Positions 18,072-26,967 of a stretch of DNA of 32,485 bases are shown in pieces; position 1 is the stretch's first letter, and the number at the start of each line of letters is the position of its first letter. The position numbers and the translations under genes were made by a program. This DNA comes from an uncultured Bacilli bacterium (GTDB taxonomy: Bacteria > Bacillota_I > Bacilli_A > RF39 > UBA660): positions 1 to 32,485 of the forward strand of contig CANQCH010000003.1 of the NCBI GenBank assembly GCA_947589165.1, read 5' to 3'. Under the pieces are notes generated by a model. The model worked only from the letters and a program-made list of their open reading frames with translations. It did no database searches and was not told where the DNA came from.

Positions 18072-20492
18072 CTATCCTATTGTTACATGTCCTTTACCAG
18101 CACCTAAAGCCGTTTGAATAAATGTTTGAGCTGCGGAATCCTTAACAATTATTTCAATATCATTAGGTGTTGCATTAAACATACCTTGATAATTATTAAC
18201 TTTTGTAAAAGTTGCATTATTAAAAATTAATTTTTTTAAAGCAGGCATATCATTAAACATATATTGCATTTGGGTAACATTTGCAGTTTGCCAGCTACCA
18301 AGATCTAAACTTTGTACTTTTTGACAGCTTGAAAATAAATATCCCATATTATCGGCACTATCTAATTTCCAACCGCTAAGATCAACATTAATTAAGCCAA
18401 TATTTCCACCAAACATACTATTTAAATTATTTAATTTTGGTGAATTCCAATTTTTAGCAATAATAGTTTCCATACTAGAGATTCCAGCAAAAGCGTATGA
18501 GCCTTGTGTAACATTAGGAATATTCCAATTACTTACATCGAGATATTTAATACTAGTAGTTTGTAAATTAGCAGAATAAAATAACATGTATATACTTGTT
18601 ATATCTGGCAAATTCCAATTTTGCAATATTACCGTTTCTAATTTTGGTAAAGTTTTAATGGTATTCACAATTGGACCTGGATCTTTAAGCGTCCAACCGC
18701 TTAAATTTATAGTTGATAAATTTGACATATTACTAAATATATTTGTCATAGATGTTATGTTCTGTGTATCCCAACCACTCAAATCTAATGATGTTAAATT
18801 ACTTGCATTCTGGAACATTTGTTCTATATTTGTTACTTTAGAAGTATTCCATTTACTTATATTTCCTATTGTTTTTAAGTTAGTAGTTCCATAAAACATC
18901 AATCCCATATTCGTTACATTATGTGTATCCCAATCACTTAAATCTAATGCTGTTAAAGTACTAGTACCTGAGAACATGGCATACATATTATCTACTTTAG
19001 ATGTATTCCATTCGCTTACATCTCCTATTGTTTCTAATTTTGTATTTCCATCAAACATATATGCCATAGTTGTTACATTATGTGTATCCCAAGAATGTAA
19101 ATCCAATTTTTTTAGATTATTAGTATAACGAAACATCATACTCATGCTAGTTACTTTAGAAGTATTCCATCTACTTACATCTCCTATTGTTTCTAGGTAA
19201 GTGTCTCCGTTAAACATAGACGCCATAGTAGTTACATTACCTGTATCCCAAGAACTCAAATCTAAAGATGTTAAAGCCTTGTTTTCTAGAAACATGGATG
19301 ACATATCAGTTACACTATGTGTATCCCAATTACTTATGTTTAATGATTTTATATTACTATTGTAATAAAACATGGACCCCATTTTCGTTACTTTACCGGT
19401 GCTTATGTCTTCGAGACCAATAATATTTTCTAGTTTCATTGGCTCAGATGAACTATTTGCAGCAAACATTCTATCCATATTAGTTAAGTTTTGCGTATTC
19501 AAACTACTTATGTCTAAAGTTGTAATATTTTTGGCCCCATGGAACATATATGCCATATTTTTTACTTCATGAGTATCAATGTTACTAAAATTTATTGTTT
19601 CAACATTTGTCATTTTATCAAAGGCATAACTCAAATCTTTAATTTGAATTTCATCATTTGAACCAATATATAAATTATATGGTACAGCATCATCACCGCT
19701 AGATTCTAACCAGCCAATAATTTGATTTTTTTGTCTTTCAGATAAATCCCAATGTTGAAATTGACTAATAGTGGCTTCATCTTTGATCTCATTAACAAAA
19801 TAAATATTTTTTATTTGATCTTTATATTCATCAGAACGATAAGTGGTAGCGATTAAGCTATGATCTAAATAATTATCTGCTTTTCGTTCATAGGCTTTTA
19901 AAGAAACTCCTAAGGTATAAGTTTGTTGCATAACTTCATTACTAGCATCTTTATCTATCCAAATATAAAGAGCATAATGGACCTCTTGACGATAAGGCAA
20001 CTTAATACTGTAAGCTTTATAAATATTTTTTACTTGACCAACACTAAGCTCTATTTCGTGATGTTCACTTTCAGTAAACTCATCTTCCGTAGTCGTTGTT
20101 AATTCTCCTATTTTTCCAGTGGCAACAATTTTTTGCTCATCTACATCTTTTAAAGCAAATTTAACATCATTATCACTAATTAGATTACTTTCTAAAGAAG
20201 ATAAATATAAATTAAAGCCAACATAAGTATCATCACATGTACTATTAACCGTAAATTCATAAGGTGTATTTTCTAAACCTAACTCATCACTCATCGGATA
20301 TGTATTTTTTATTGTAATGGATTTTTCATTATCTTTAAGTTGAATTTTAGCACAAGCCGCCACAGTAATATTAGTTTTATTTTCAGAATCCCTAACAGGT
20401 TTGACATAAGAATAAGTAATTGTTAATACTAAAGTTATAACAATAAGTAAGCCAATAATAGATAATAAAATAATTTGTTTTTTTCTTGTCAT
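18072..20492 (-). CDS. membrane-anchored BspA-like surface protein with DUF285 repeats
   Basis: N-terminal TM (QIILLSIIGLLIVITLVLTITYSYV). Many DUF285 units such as LDLSSWDTGNVTTMASMFNG. Start set to MTRKKQ (AAGGTGG upstream); the track start at 20537 is over-extended. Confidence 0.88.
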   Translation of the reverse strand: MTRKKQIILLSIIGLLIVITLVLTITYSYVKPVRDSENKTNITVAACAKIQLKDNEKSITIKNTYPMSDELGLENTPYEFTVNSTCDDTYVGFNLYLSSLESNLISDNDVKFALKDVDEQKIVATGKIGELTTTTEDEFTESEHHEIELSVGQVKNIYKAYSIKLPYRQEVHYALYIWIDKDASNEVMQQTYTLGVSLKAYERKADNYLDHSLIATTYRSDEYKDQIKNIYFVNEIKDEATISQFQHWDLSERQKNQIIGWLESSGDDAVPYNLYIGSNDEIQIKDLSYAFDKMTNVETINFSNIDTHEVKNMAYMFHGAKNITTLDISSLNTQNLTNMDRMFAANSSSEPMKLENIIGLEDISTGKVTKMGSMFYYNSNIKSLNISNWDTHSVTDMSSMFLENKALTSLDLSSWDTGNVTTMASMFNGDTYLETIGDVSRWNTSKVTSMSMMFRYTNNLKKLDLHSWDTHNVTTMAYMFDGNTKLETIGDVSEWNTSKVDNMYAMFSGTSTLTALDLSDWDTHNVTNMGLMFYGTTNLKTIGNISKWNTSKVTNIEQMFQNASNLTSLDLSGWDTQNITSMTNIFSNMSNLSTINLSGWTLKDPGPIVNTIKTLPKLETVILQNWNLPDITSIYMLFYSANLQTTSIKYLDVSNWNIPNVTQGSYAFAGISSMETIIAKNWNSPKLNNLNSMFGGNIGLINVDLSGWKLDSADNMGYLFSSCQKVQSLDLGSWQTANVTQMQYMFNDMPALKKLIFNNATFTKVNNYQGMFNATPNDIEIIVKDSAAQTFIQTALGAGKGHVTIG
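18789..19265 (-). repeat. three tandem 159-bp (53-aa) higher-order DUF285 repeats
   Basis: LDLSSWDTGNVTTMASMFNGDTYLETIGDVSRWNTSKV..., LDLHSWDTHNVTTMAYMFDGNTKLETIGDVSEWNTSKV..., LDLSDWDTHNVTNMGLMFYGTTNLKTIGNISKWNTSKV..., each 53 aa. Confidence 0.85.
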
Positions 20493-20515
20493 TTTATTTT
20501 CCACCTTATAATAAA

Positions 20516-20544
20516 ATAATAGCATTTTTATTTTCAATTTTCAA
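20516..20544 (-). promoter_or_regulatory. extended -10 promoter for the DUF285 surface protein gene
   Basis: Minus strand TTGAAA - 17 bp ending in TGC - TATTAT. Confidence 0.6.
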
Positions 20545-20595
20545 TTATTTATCAATAAATATCTCTTTTTAGCATATATTTTACGGGAGATAACT

Positions 20596-20934
20596 ATGTT
20601 TATAGTTTTAAATAATCAAAAAATACCAGTTAAAATTGCTTATTCATGGACTCAGAAAGTAAAAGGATTAATGTTCAGACCCAAAATTGATTTTGGTTTA
20701 CTAATTCCAAATTGTATTAGTATTCATACTTATTTTATGAAGGAAAATATCGATCTTATTTTTTTAGATGAAAATTGTGTAGTTGAATATATTTACCAAA
20801 ATATACCCCCCAAAAAAATTGTCATGGTCAATGAAGATATAAATAAAACTAGCGTTTTAGAATTACCGAAAAACGCTAGTTTAAATATGCGCATTGGTGA
20901 TGTTTTAACTTTTGAATTCGAAGATATAGTCTAA
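20596..20934 (+). CDS. DUF192 family protein
   Basis: KVKGLMFRPKIDFGLLIPNCISIHTYFMKENIDLIFLDENCVVEYI...VLELPKNASLNMRIGDVL; RBS GGGAGA. Confidence 0.85.
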   Translation: MFIVLNNQKIPVKIAYSWTQKVKGLMFRPKIDFGLLIPNCISIHTYFMKENIDLIFLDENCVVEYIYQNIPPKKIVMVNEDINKTSVLELPKNASLNMRIGDVLTFEFEDIV

Positions 20935-22173
20935 AATTTGGACTTCATCACCCGGTTTAGCGCCTAATCTTTCTAATTCATCATCGAGCCCCATGCCCTT
21001 TAGTTTCCGCGAAAAACGTAAAACTGCTTCATCTTCTTCAAAACGGGTCATTTTAAATAGTTTTTCGATCTGTTCGCCTTCGACCACCCAAACGTTATCC
21101 TCTTTATGAATAGTAAAAGGGACATTATCTGCGAAAGTATATTTAACTTCTTCGGCCGTTAAATTATATAAATCTTCCGGCGGAATTTTATCTAATAAAT
21201 CCGCCAGCATAGTTAATAAAGCATCAATACCAGTATTATTAGCTACACTAATCGGCATGATAATTTTATCGGGATATTTAGCTTGAAATTGTTTCAAATT
21301 GTCGGATGCTTCCGGAAGATCCATTTTATTAGCCACAATTACTTCTTGTTTAGAAGCTAATTTTTCATCATACTTACTTATTTCCTCGCGAATAATTTCA
21401 TAATCTTCCCAAGGTTTTCGGCCTTCTATTGCTCCCATATCAATAACATGTGCTAAAATTTTTGTCCGTTCGGCATGCTTTAAGAAGGTTGTTCCTAAAC
21501 CGACACCTTCACTAGCACCCGCGATTAACCCCGGTAAATCCGCCATAACAAAGGCCCGATAATCTCTTAAACGTACCATGCCTAAATTAGGACTAAGAGT
21601 CGTAAAATGATAAGCCGCAATCTTAGGCTTAGACGCCGAAATTAAAGCCAACAGACTACTTTTACCCACACTAGGCATCCCAATAAGACCGACATCAGCT
21701 AAAATTTTTAATTCTACTTTTAAATTTTTAGTTTCTCCCGGCTCCCCTTTTTCACTAAATTTTGGGGCCGGATTATCATGGGTTGCAAAAGCTTTATTAC
21801 CACGACCACCGCGACCGCCATGAGCGACAATAAATTCTTCGCCATTTTTAATTAAATCAGCCAAAACTTTATTGCTATCTAAATCACTAATGGTCGTTCC
21901 CACGGGTACCTTAATAATAATATCACTAGCATTAGCGCCATATTTATTGGCGCCTTTACCATTAATACCTTTATCCCCTTTAATAATTTTTTTATAACTT
22001 AAATCGACTAAAGTTTTTAAACTTTCATCAACTTGAAAAACAATGTTAGCACCACGGCCTCCATTACCACCATCAGGTCCACCCATGGGCACATATTTTT
22101 CCCGGCGAAACGAAGTACAGCCATCGCCACCATTGCCGGCTTCCACTCTAATTTTTATTTCATCAACAAACAT
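20905..22173 (-). CDS. obgE: Obg family GTPase with C-terminal OCT domain
   Basis: Glycine-rich N-terminal domain, G1 GMPSVGKSSLLALIS, G3 DLPGLIAGASEGVGLG, NKMD; C-terminal OCT region. Start MFVDEI with AAGGGTG. Confidence 0.96.
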   Translation of the reverse strand: MFVDEIKIRVEAGNGGDGCTSFRREKYVPMGGPDGGNGGRGANIVFQVDESLKTLVDLSYKKIIKGDKGINGKGANKYGANASDIIIKVPVGTTISDLDSNKVLADLIKNGEEFIVAHGGRGGRGNKAFATHDNPAPKFSEKGEPGETKNLKVELKILADVGLIGMPSVGKSSLLALISASKPKIAAYHFTTLSPNLGMVRLRDYRAFVMADLPGLIAGASEGVGLGTTFLKHAERTKILAHVIDMGAIEGRKPWEDYEIIREEISKYDEKLASKQEVIVANKMDLPEASDNLKQFQAKYPDKIIMPISVANNTGIDALLTMLADLLDKIPPEDLYNLTAEEVKYTFADNVPFTIHKEDNVWVVEGEQIEKLFKMTRFEEDEAVLRFSRKLKGMGLDDELERLGAKPGDEVQILDYIFEFKS

Positions 22174-22237
22174 TTTTATCACCCTTTTTGGTTATTTTCA
22201 TTATATTAAAACTTTAGTTAAAGTGCAAATCTATATC

Positions 22238-22906
22238 TTATTTTTTCCGCCGGCGATATAAATACTCTTCAATATGGATTTGTGGTGTTTCTTCGTAATT
22301 TTGTAACTCTTGATATAATAACATAAACGGAATATAAAAATATTGATAGGCCGAACCATTAGTCCGAATTCGGACCGTTGCTGGTTGCTGACGGATTCCT
22401 TTAACCAGTTTTACTTTAAACTCTATAGAAATCGCATCATTCATTTTCTTAATTGTGATGTAAGCAGGAGGAAAAAGAAAATATAACGCATCATTTTCAT
22501 CCGTAATAGCATCATCGCTTAACCAGGTAATTACTCCATCCTGTACCAATGCGTGATAAACATCCGATGTTAAAAAAGCTTGTTGCTGAGTTTCATGATG
22601 CTTCTTCGCTTCTTTATAAGCGGCATACGTCGTAAAATCCGTTAGGGGATCTTCAGCAAAAAGTTGTGCTTTAGTTATTCTTTCATAAAATAAAGCAAAT
22701 TCTTCATAAAGCGAATAATTTTCTTTCGTAATTAAAAATTCATAATAACCATATTCATCATCTATACGGTCATACTTGGTCCCTCGCATTGACCAATATA
22801 TATCTAAATTTCCTTCATATGACATTCTAAATAACTTTTTTTCATCTTGAAAAATAAGATCATAAGTAAAAGATATATTATTTTTTCTTTTTATAACTTT
22901 AAGCAT
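22238..22906 (-). CDS. hypothetical protein between obgE and rpmA
   Basis: 222-aa ORF with AAAGGAGA RBS; no recognised domain. Confidence 0.7.
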   Translation of the reverse strand: MLKVIKRKNNISFTYDLIFQDEKKLFRMSYEGNLDIYWSMRGTKYDRIDDEYGYYEFLITKENYSLYEEFALFYERITKAQLFAEDPLTDFTTYAAYKEAKKHHETQQQAFLTSDVYHALVQDGVITWLSDDAITDENDALYFLFPPAYITIKKMNDAISIEFKVKLVKGIRQQPATVRIRTNGSAYQYFYIPFMLLYQELQNYEETPQIHIEEYLYRRRKK

Positions 22907-22952
22907 AACTTTCTCCTTTAAGTATTATACCATACTCTACTTTTTCTTTAAC

Positions 22953-22980
22953 AAAAAAAATCAACCTCAATTGGTTGATT
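22953..22980 (-). terminator. terminator overlapping the rpmA stop codon
   Basis: Stem AATCAACC/GGTTGATT plus an 8-T run on the minus strand. The rpmA stop is at 22979-22981. Confidence 0.85.
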
Positions 22981-23272
22981 AATTAGCTTCGTAAACACTA
23001 ACTTTTTTCCGGGTTTTGCCACTTCTTTCATACTTTACAATTCCATTAACTAAGCTAAATAAAGTATGATCTTTTCCCATACCTACATTTTTACCAGGAA
23101 AAATTTTTGTGCCTCTTTGGCGATAAATAATAGCTCCGGCTTTGGCTTTTTCACCATCAGCAAGTTTTGCACCTAATCTGCGACCAGCGGAATCCCGACC
23201 GTTATCCGTAGATGATTGACCTTTTTTATGGGCAAAACGTTGGATATTTAAATTTATATATAACTTAAACAT
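22979..23272 (-). CDS. rpmA: 50S ribosomal protein L27 with cleavable N-terminal extension
   Basis: [60 protein letters not shown], preceded by leader [13 protein letters not shown]. Confidence 0.97.
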   Translation of the reverse strand: MFKLYINLNIQRFAHKKGQSSTDNGRDSAGRRLGAKLADGEKAKAGAIIYRQRGTKIFPGKNVGMGKDHTLFSLVNGIVKYERSGKTRKKVSVYEAN

Positions 23273-23574
23273 TACTTTTCCTCCTTTTTGATTATTTTGA
23301 TATTTTCGGGATATTGAATAGCTAAATCTTCCAATAAACCGACCATATTATCAAGTAAAATTGTTACGACCGTGCTCGGATGACCAATAGTTATTTTAAG
23401 TAATTTGGGACTATCTGTAAATTTGATAGCACTTTTATCAAGATTAAATATACCATTAACGGTGGTATAAATAATACTTGAGACACTAGCACAGACAATG
23501 TCTTTGCCACCATCAGCATACCCGGCATGACCTTTAACCGTTATTTCTTTTTTTTTAATTTCAATTGTAATCAT
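23272..23574 (-). CDS. prp: ribosomal-processing cysteine protease Prp
   Basis: [29 protein letters not shown] with the catalytic His/Cys pattern; lies between rplU and rpmA. Confidence 0.92.
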   Translation of the reverse strand: MITIEIKKKEITVKGHAGYADGGKDIVCASVSSIIYTTVNGIFNLDKSAIKFTDSPKLLKITIGHPSTVVTILLDNMVGLLEDLAIQYPENIKIIKKEEK

Positions 23575-23576
23575 TA

Positions 23577-23876
23577 TTAACCATTAATTTTTTTCACAAC
23601 TAAGCAAGTATATGGTTGCCGATGACCTTGGGTTTTCCGATATTTCTTTTTGGGACGATATTTAAATACTTTAATTTTTTTGCTTTTCCCATGTTTTTCT
23701 ACCGTACAAACAACACTAGCTCCCGCCACATAAGGATTACCAGACTTACCATCAACAAATAAAACTTTATCAAAAGTAATATCTTTACCTACTTCAGCAT
23801 CTAAAAGTTCAACATAGATTTTATCATTTTCAGATACGTAATATTGTTTGCCACCTGTTTCAAATATAGCTTTCAT
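23577..23876 (-). CDS. rplU: 50S ribosomal protein L21
   Basis: [30 protein letters not shown]...[26 protein letters not shown]. Confidence 0.97.
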   Translation of the reverse strand: MKAIFETGGKQYYVSENDKIYVELLDAEVGKDITFDKVLFVDGKSGNPYVAGASVVCTVEKHGKSKKIKVFKYRPKKKYRKTQGHRQPYTCLVVKKING

Positions 23877-23879
23877 TTC

Positions 23880-23968
23880 ATACCTCCTAACATAAGACGC
23901 GCCGTTAAGGTAACTACCCTAGTTTTTCTAACCTTTTTCGAGCGGTTTTTTTCGAAATTACTTAAAAC
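23880..23968 (-). promoter_or_regulatory. candidate ribosomal protein L21 5' leader
   Basis: Transcribed segment GGTTAGAAAAACTAGGGTAGTTACCTTAACGGCGCGTCTTATGTTAGGAGG between the promoter and rplU; CCUUAAC can pair with GUUAGG next to the SD. Resembles L21 leaders from memory; not verified by a covariance model. Confidence 0.55.
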
Positions 23969-23977
23969 GTTTTAAGT
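23960..23977. repeat. 18-bp perfect palindrome overlapping the rplU promoter -10/TSS
   Basis: ACTTAAAACGTTTTAAGT. Confidence 0.8.
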
Positions 23978-24003
23978 TTATCAAAAATATGGGCAATTGT
24001 CAA
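23975..24003 (-). promoter_or_regulatory. sigma-A-like extended -10 promoter for rplU-prp-rpmA
   Basis: Minus strand TTGACA - 17 bp ending in TGA - TAAACT. Confidence 0.7.
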
Positions 24004-24049
24004 TTATTTGTGCCTACTTCTTTACCATTTTATTGGTAATTTACGTAAT

Positions 24050-24799
24050 TTATCCCTGATATTGATGAAACTTTTCTTTTAATTTAATCTTTTCACTAAT
24101 AATTTTATCATCTTCGCGAAAATATTGATACGTATCTTTTTTTAAAATCGTTAAATTACCCTTTTGCGTACTTATTTTGGTAAAAGGAAAGTTTTTTAAA
24201 AATCGTTCTAATAAAAACCGATTAAAAATAAATTTTTCATCTTTAATGGCTAAAAAAGTTTTATAAATTAAAAACGTACTAATTAAAAATGTATTTAACG
24301 ACCGATTGACACCGTAAACTAAAAAAAGAATAAGACCAACAAGGGAAATAATTATTTGGCCACGATAAGCTTTTTGAAAGGATAAAAATTTATTTAAGAG
24401 GCAATTTACTATTAAGCTTCCATCTAACGGAATTATTGGTAATAAATTAAATAACATAATACTGGTATTGTATAAAAAAATTAAATTTTTGGTATGTAAG
24501 GAAAAAAAAGGTAAAAATAAACTCAAATAAAGCCCTAGTTGCATCATTACACCCCCACTTGCCATTAATAATTCTTTACCAAGCGGCGTGTTTAGATCTT
24601 TATTAACGATGGTTATTCCACCAAAAGGATAAAGATGAATAGCTAAAATGGGATAGCCAAAAAGAAGGCTAAAAAAAACATGCCCCGCTTCATGAATTAA
24701 AACAATTAAAAAAATAATGAGGGCATTTTTAATTAAACCACAGCCAAAAGCCACCAATAAAAATAAAATGGTAAAAGGATTAACTTTGATAATCTTCAT
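24050..24799 (-). CDS. SpoIVFB-like site-2 intramembrane metalloprotease (M50)
   Basis: Zinc motif IFLIVLIHEAGHVFFSLLFG and second motif LLPIIPLDGSLIVN; multi-TM; adjacent to an M23/SpoIVFA-like gene. Confidence 0.85.
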   Translation of the reverse strand: MKIIKVNPFTILFLLVAFGCGLIKNALIIFLIVLIHEAGHVFFSLLFGYPILAIHLYPFGGITIVNKDLNTPLGKELLMASGGVMMQLGLYLSLFLPFFSLHTKNLIFLYNTSIMLFNLLPIIPLDGSLIVNCLLNKFLSFQKAYRGQIIISLVGLILFLVYGVNRSLNTFLISTFLIYKTFLAIKDEKFIFNRFLLERFLKNFPFTKISTQKGNLTILKKDTYQYFREDDKIISEKIKLKEKFHQYQG

Positions 24800-25394
24800 A
24801 TTTAAGATAATTATTATCTTTATTAATTACTAAGTATAAAATATCATCTTTGGTTTCCCCAATCGTCGTATCTTTTTCTAAATAATCATAAAGCTTGACA
24901 TTTACGTTTGCTAAATTACCATACCAAATATCTACTCCATCATTACCTTGAATAATCACGGTATTACCATAACCTTCTTTTTCGCCATTAAAAACAACTA
25001 TTCCCCCGTTTAAAGTCTTGACTAAAGAATTTAAATTAACCGTTAGTTTTTCCCCATCTAGATAATCTTCAATTTTTTTATAGACTAATTCACCACTAAA
25101 AACGGTGGCTTCTTTCGGCGTCGCCGGAATTGCTTCCCCAAAGTATTTTTCATAGGCTTGTTTTATTTTCGTAAAAGGTAAAGATTCACTAAAAACATAC
25201 TCTTTATAAAGTAAGACATTTTTTTCATTCGTTTTTATATAAATAAGGCTGCCTAAAAAGAAAATAACACTTATTAAAAATTTGGTTAGAAATAAACTTA
25301 TCTTGGCGCGATGAACATTACTTTTTAATTTTACTTTTAAACCATAACGATGTTTATTTTTAAAATCCGCTAAATAAGTATTAATTTCATTCAT
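24780..25394 (-). CDS. SpoIVFA-like membrane protein with degenerate M23/LytM domain
   Basis: TM segment plus GGIVVFNGEKEGYGNTVIIQGNDGVDIWYGNLANVNVKLYDYLEKDTTIGE; overlaps the SpoIVFB-like gene by 20 bp. Confidence 0.7.
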   Translation of the reverse strand: MNEINTYLADFKNKHRYGLKVKLKSNVHRAKISLFLTKFLISVIFFLGSLIYIKTNEKNVLLYKEYVFSESLPFTKIKQAYEKYFGEAIPATPKEATVFSGELVYKKIEDYLDGEKLTVNLNSLVKTLNGGIVVFNGEKEGYGNTVIIQGNDGVDIWYGNLANVNVKLYDYLEKDTTIGETKDDILYLVINKDNNYLKYEDYQS

Positions 25395-25399
25395 TATCT

Positions 25400-25786
25400 T
25401 CACCCAATTAAGTTTATGCGAACGTGTCCCATTTTATAACTAAGGAAAATAAAAATACATTGTAAAAGAAACGCTTCAATTAAGACGGGATACGTAAAAT
25501 AACCAAAGAGTAAATGACTAAAAATAAAGTAAGTGAAAAAGATACTAAGCTGAAATAAACCATAATATAAAAAATTATTTAAATTAAGCCGGAAAACATA
25601 CCTTTGCATTAAATAAACACCTAAGAAAAAGAATAAATGAAAACCATAGGTTGCTAAGAAAAAATCTAAAATAAGTCCCACCAGAACTAAATAAAGCCAA
25701 TTTTTTTGTCCTAGATTTAATAAAACCAAATAACTATGATAAGGACTTAAATTATAAATTAAAATATCTCCTAATAAATAAATCAT
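25400..25786 (-). CDS. mreD: rod shape-determining protein MreD-like
   Basis: 128-aa multi-TM protein directly downstream of mreC with 4-bp overlap. Confidence 0.75.
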   Translation of the reverse strand: MIYLLGDILIYNLSPYHSYLVLLNLGQKNWLYLVLVGLILDFFLATYGFHLFFFLGVYLMQRYVFRLNLNNFLYYGLFQLSIFFTYFIFSHLLFGYFTYPVLIEAFLLQCIFIFLSYKMGHVRINLIG

Positions 25787-26439
25787 TTGCCACCTACAAC
25801 ATAAACATAATTAAGATGGGTAAAATCAACGGCCCATTTAACTGTGATAATTTTTTCAATTTCTAAGGAATCATTCGTAATCGCCGCAACTTCGCCAATC
25901 AAAATACTCCCGGGTAAATTACCTAATCCTGATGTGTATATCTTATCCCCAACTTGCACCTTATCATAATTGGTCATATTACTTACAACCATTTCGCCAT
26001 CTTTCATTTTAAGTATGCCAAAAGCATCATTTATTTTAACGGAAGCATTACTTTCTTTATTAGTTAAAAGGCGCACTATGGCCGTATTTTTATTTACCTT
26101 CTTAATCATCCCAATTAAACCTTCAGTATTTAAAACGGCGTCACCTGCTTTTAAACCTTGCTCTTTTCCTTTAAAAATAGTCATTTCTTGTTTAAAATCA
26201 TAAATGTTGCGATATTTAACCTTGGAAATGGTCGCCTCATAATTAAGGGCATCAGCACCCGCGATTATATTTTTTAAAGCTTCATTATCGGTTTTTAATT
26301 CTGTAACTAAAGCCGTATTAATAATACTAGCTTGTAAAAGTTCATCTTTATTTATCATAATCATATTTAAAAAATCCCGAAATAAAAACAAAAGCAAGAC
26401 CAACAATATTAATAAATAAGTTAATTTATCTTTTTTCAT
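25783..26439 (-). CDS. mreC: rod shape-determining protein MreC
   Basis: N-terminal TM plus coiled coil, then GLKAGDAVLNTEGLIGMIKKVNKNTAIVRLLTNKESNASVKI and VQVGDKIYTSGLGNLPGSILIGEV. Confidence 0.9.
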   Translation of the reverse strand: MKKDKLTYLLILLVLLLFLFRDFLNMIMINKDELLQASIINTALVTELKTDNEALKNIIAGADALNYEATISKVKYRNIYDFKQEMTIFKGKEQGLKAGDAVLNTEGLIGMIKKVNKNTAIVRLLTNKESNASVKINDAFGILKMKDGEMVVSNMTNYDKVQVGDKIYTSGLGNLPGSILIGEVAAITNDSLEIEKIITVKWAVDFTHLNYVYVVGGK

Positions 26440-26459
26440 ACCTTTAGTATGGTTAAAAT

Positions 26460-26903
26460 TTATTTAGAATATGTAACAAAGGTTTTTAGCATTTCTTCGC
26501 ATAATTCATTGATGGCCGCATTAGCATCCGTTTTCGCTAACAATTGATCGGCTTTTGTTAGTTTATCTGCCATATCGGTAGTTAAAGGTAGTTCTTTAAT
26601 ATAAAAATTAATTTTTTGCTTTTGATAATAGTTATATAATTTTTCTTTATTAGCTTTTGATGGGGTTACACAGGTTAAAACGCGGTAATATTCATCAATA
26701 TTAATAATGGCTTCACTCGCAAAATTTTGAGCATAATTTAGCGCATTAGCTTCCGAGGCAAAAACACCAACTTGAAATAAATAAAGTTTTTCGGCATCAT
26801 TAGTGATATCATTAACTTCCGCCTTAATATCCCGATAAAATAAAAAAGCAAAGATTGTTCCTAATAAAATAGCCCCGATAATTAATTTTCCATAAGTTTT
26901 CAT
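26460..26903 (-). CDS. membrane-anchored SPOR-like domain protein
   Basis: N-terminal TM then YLFQVGVFASEANALNYAQNFASEAIINIDEYYRVLTCV. Confidence 0.65.
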   Translation of the reverse strand: MKTYGKLIIGAILLGTIFAFLFYRDIKAEVNDITNDAEKLYLFQVGVFASEANALNYAQNFASEAIINIDEYYRVLTCVTPSKANKEKLYNYYQKQKINFYIKELPLTTDMADKLTKADQLLAKTDANAAINELCEEMLKTFVTYSK

Positions 26904-26967
26904 CTTCTCACCATTTTAGTTATAACATAAACTTTTAAAAAAAATTGTCAAAAAAAAGATTGATAAT

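Noticed and set aside
18789-19265. Possible CRISPR-like or non-coding tandem repeat
   Set aside because: The periodic sequence is fully explained by in-frame DUF285 protein repeats; there are no conserved short repeats with unique spacers.
18586-19572. Plus-strand ORFs antisense to the DUF285 gene
   Set aside because: Mirror ORFs produced by the repeat structure; no coding evidence.
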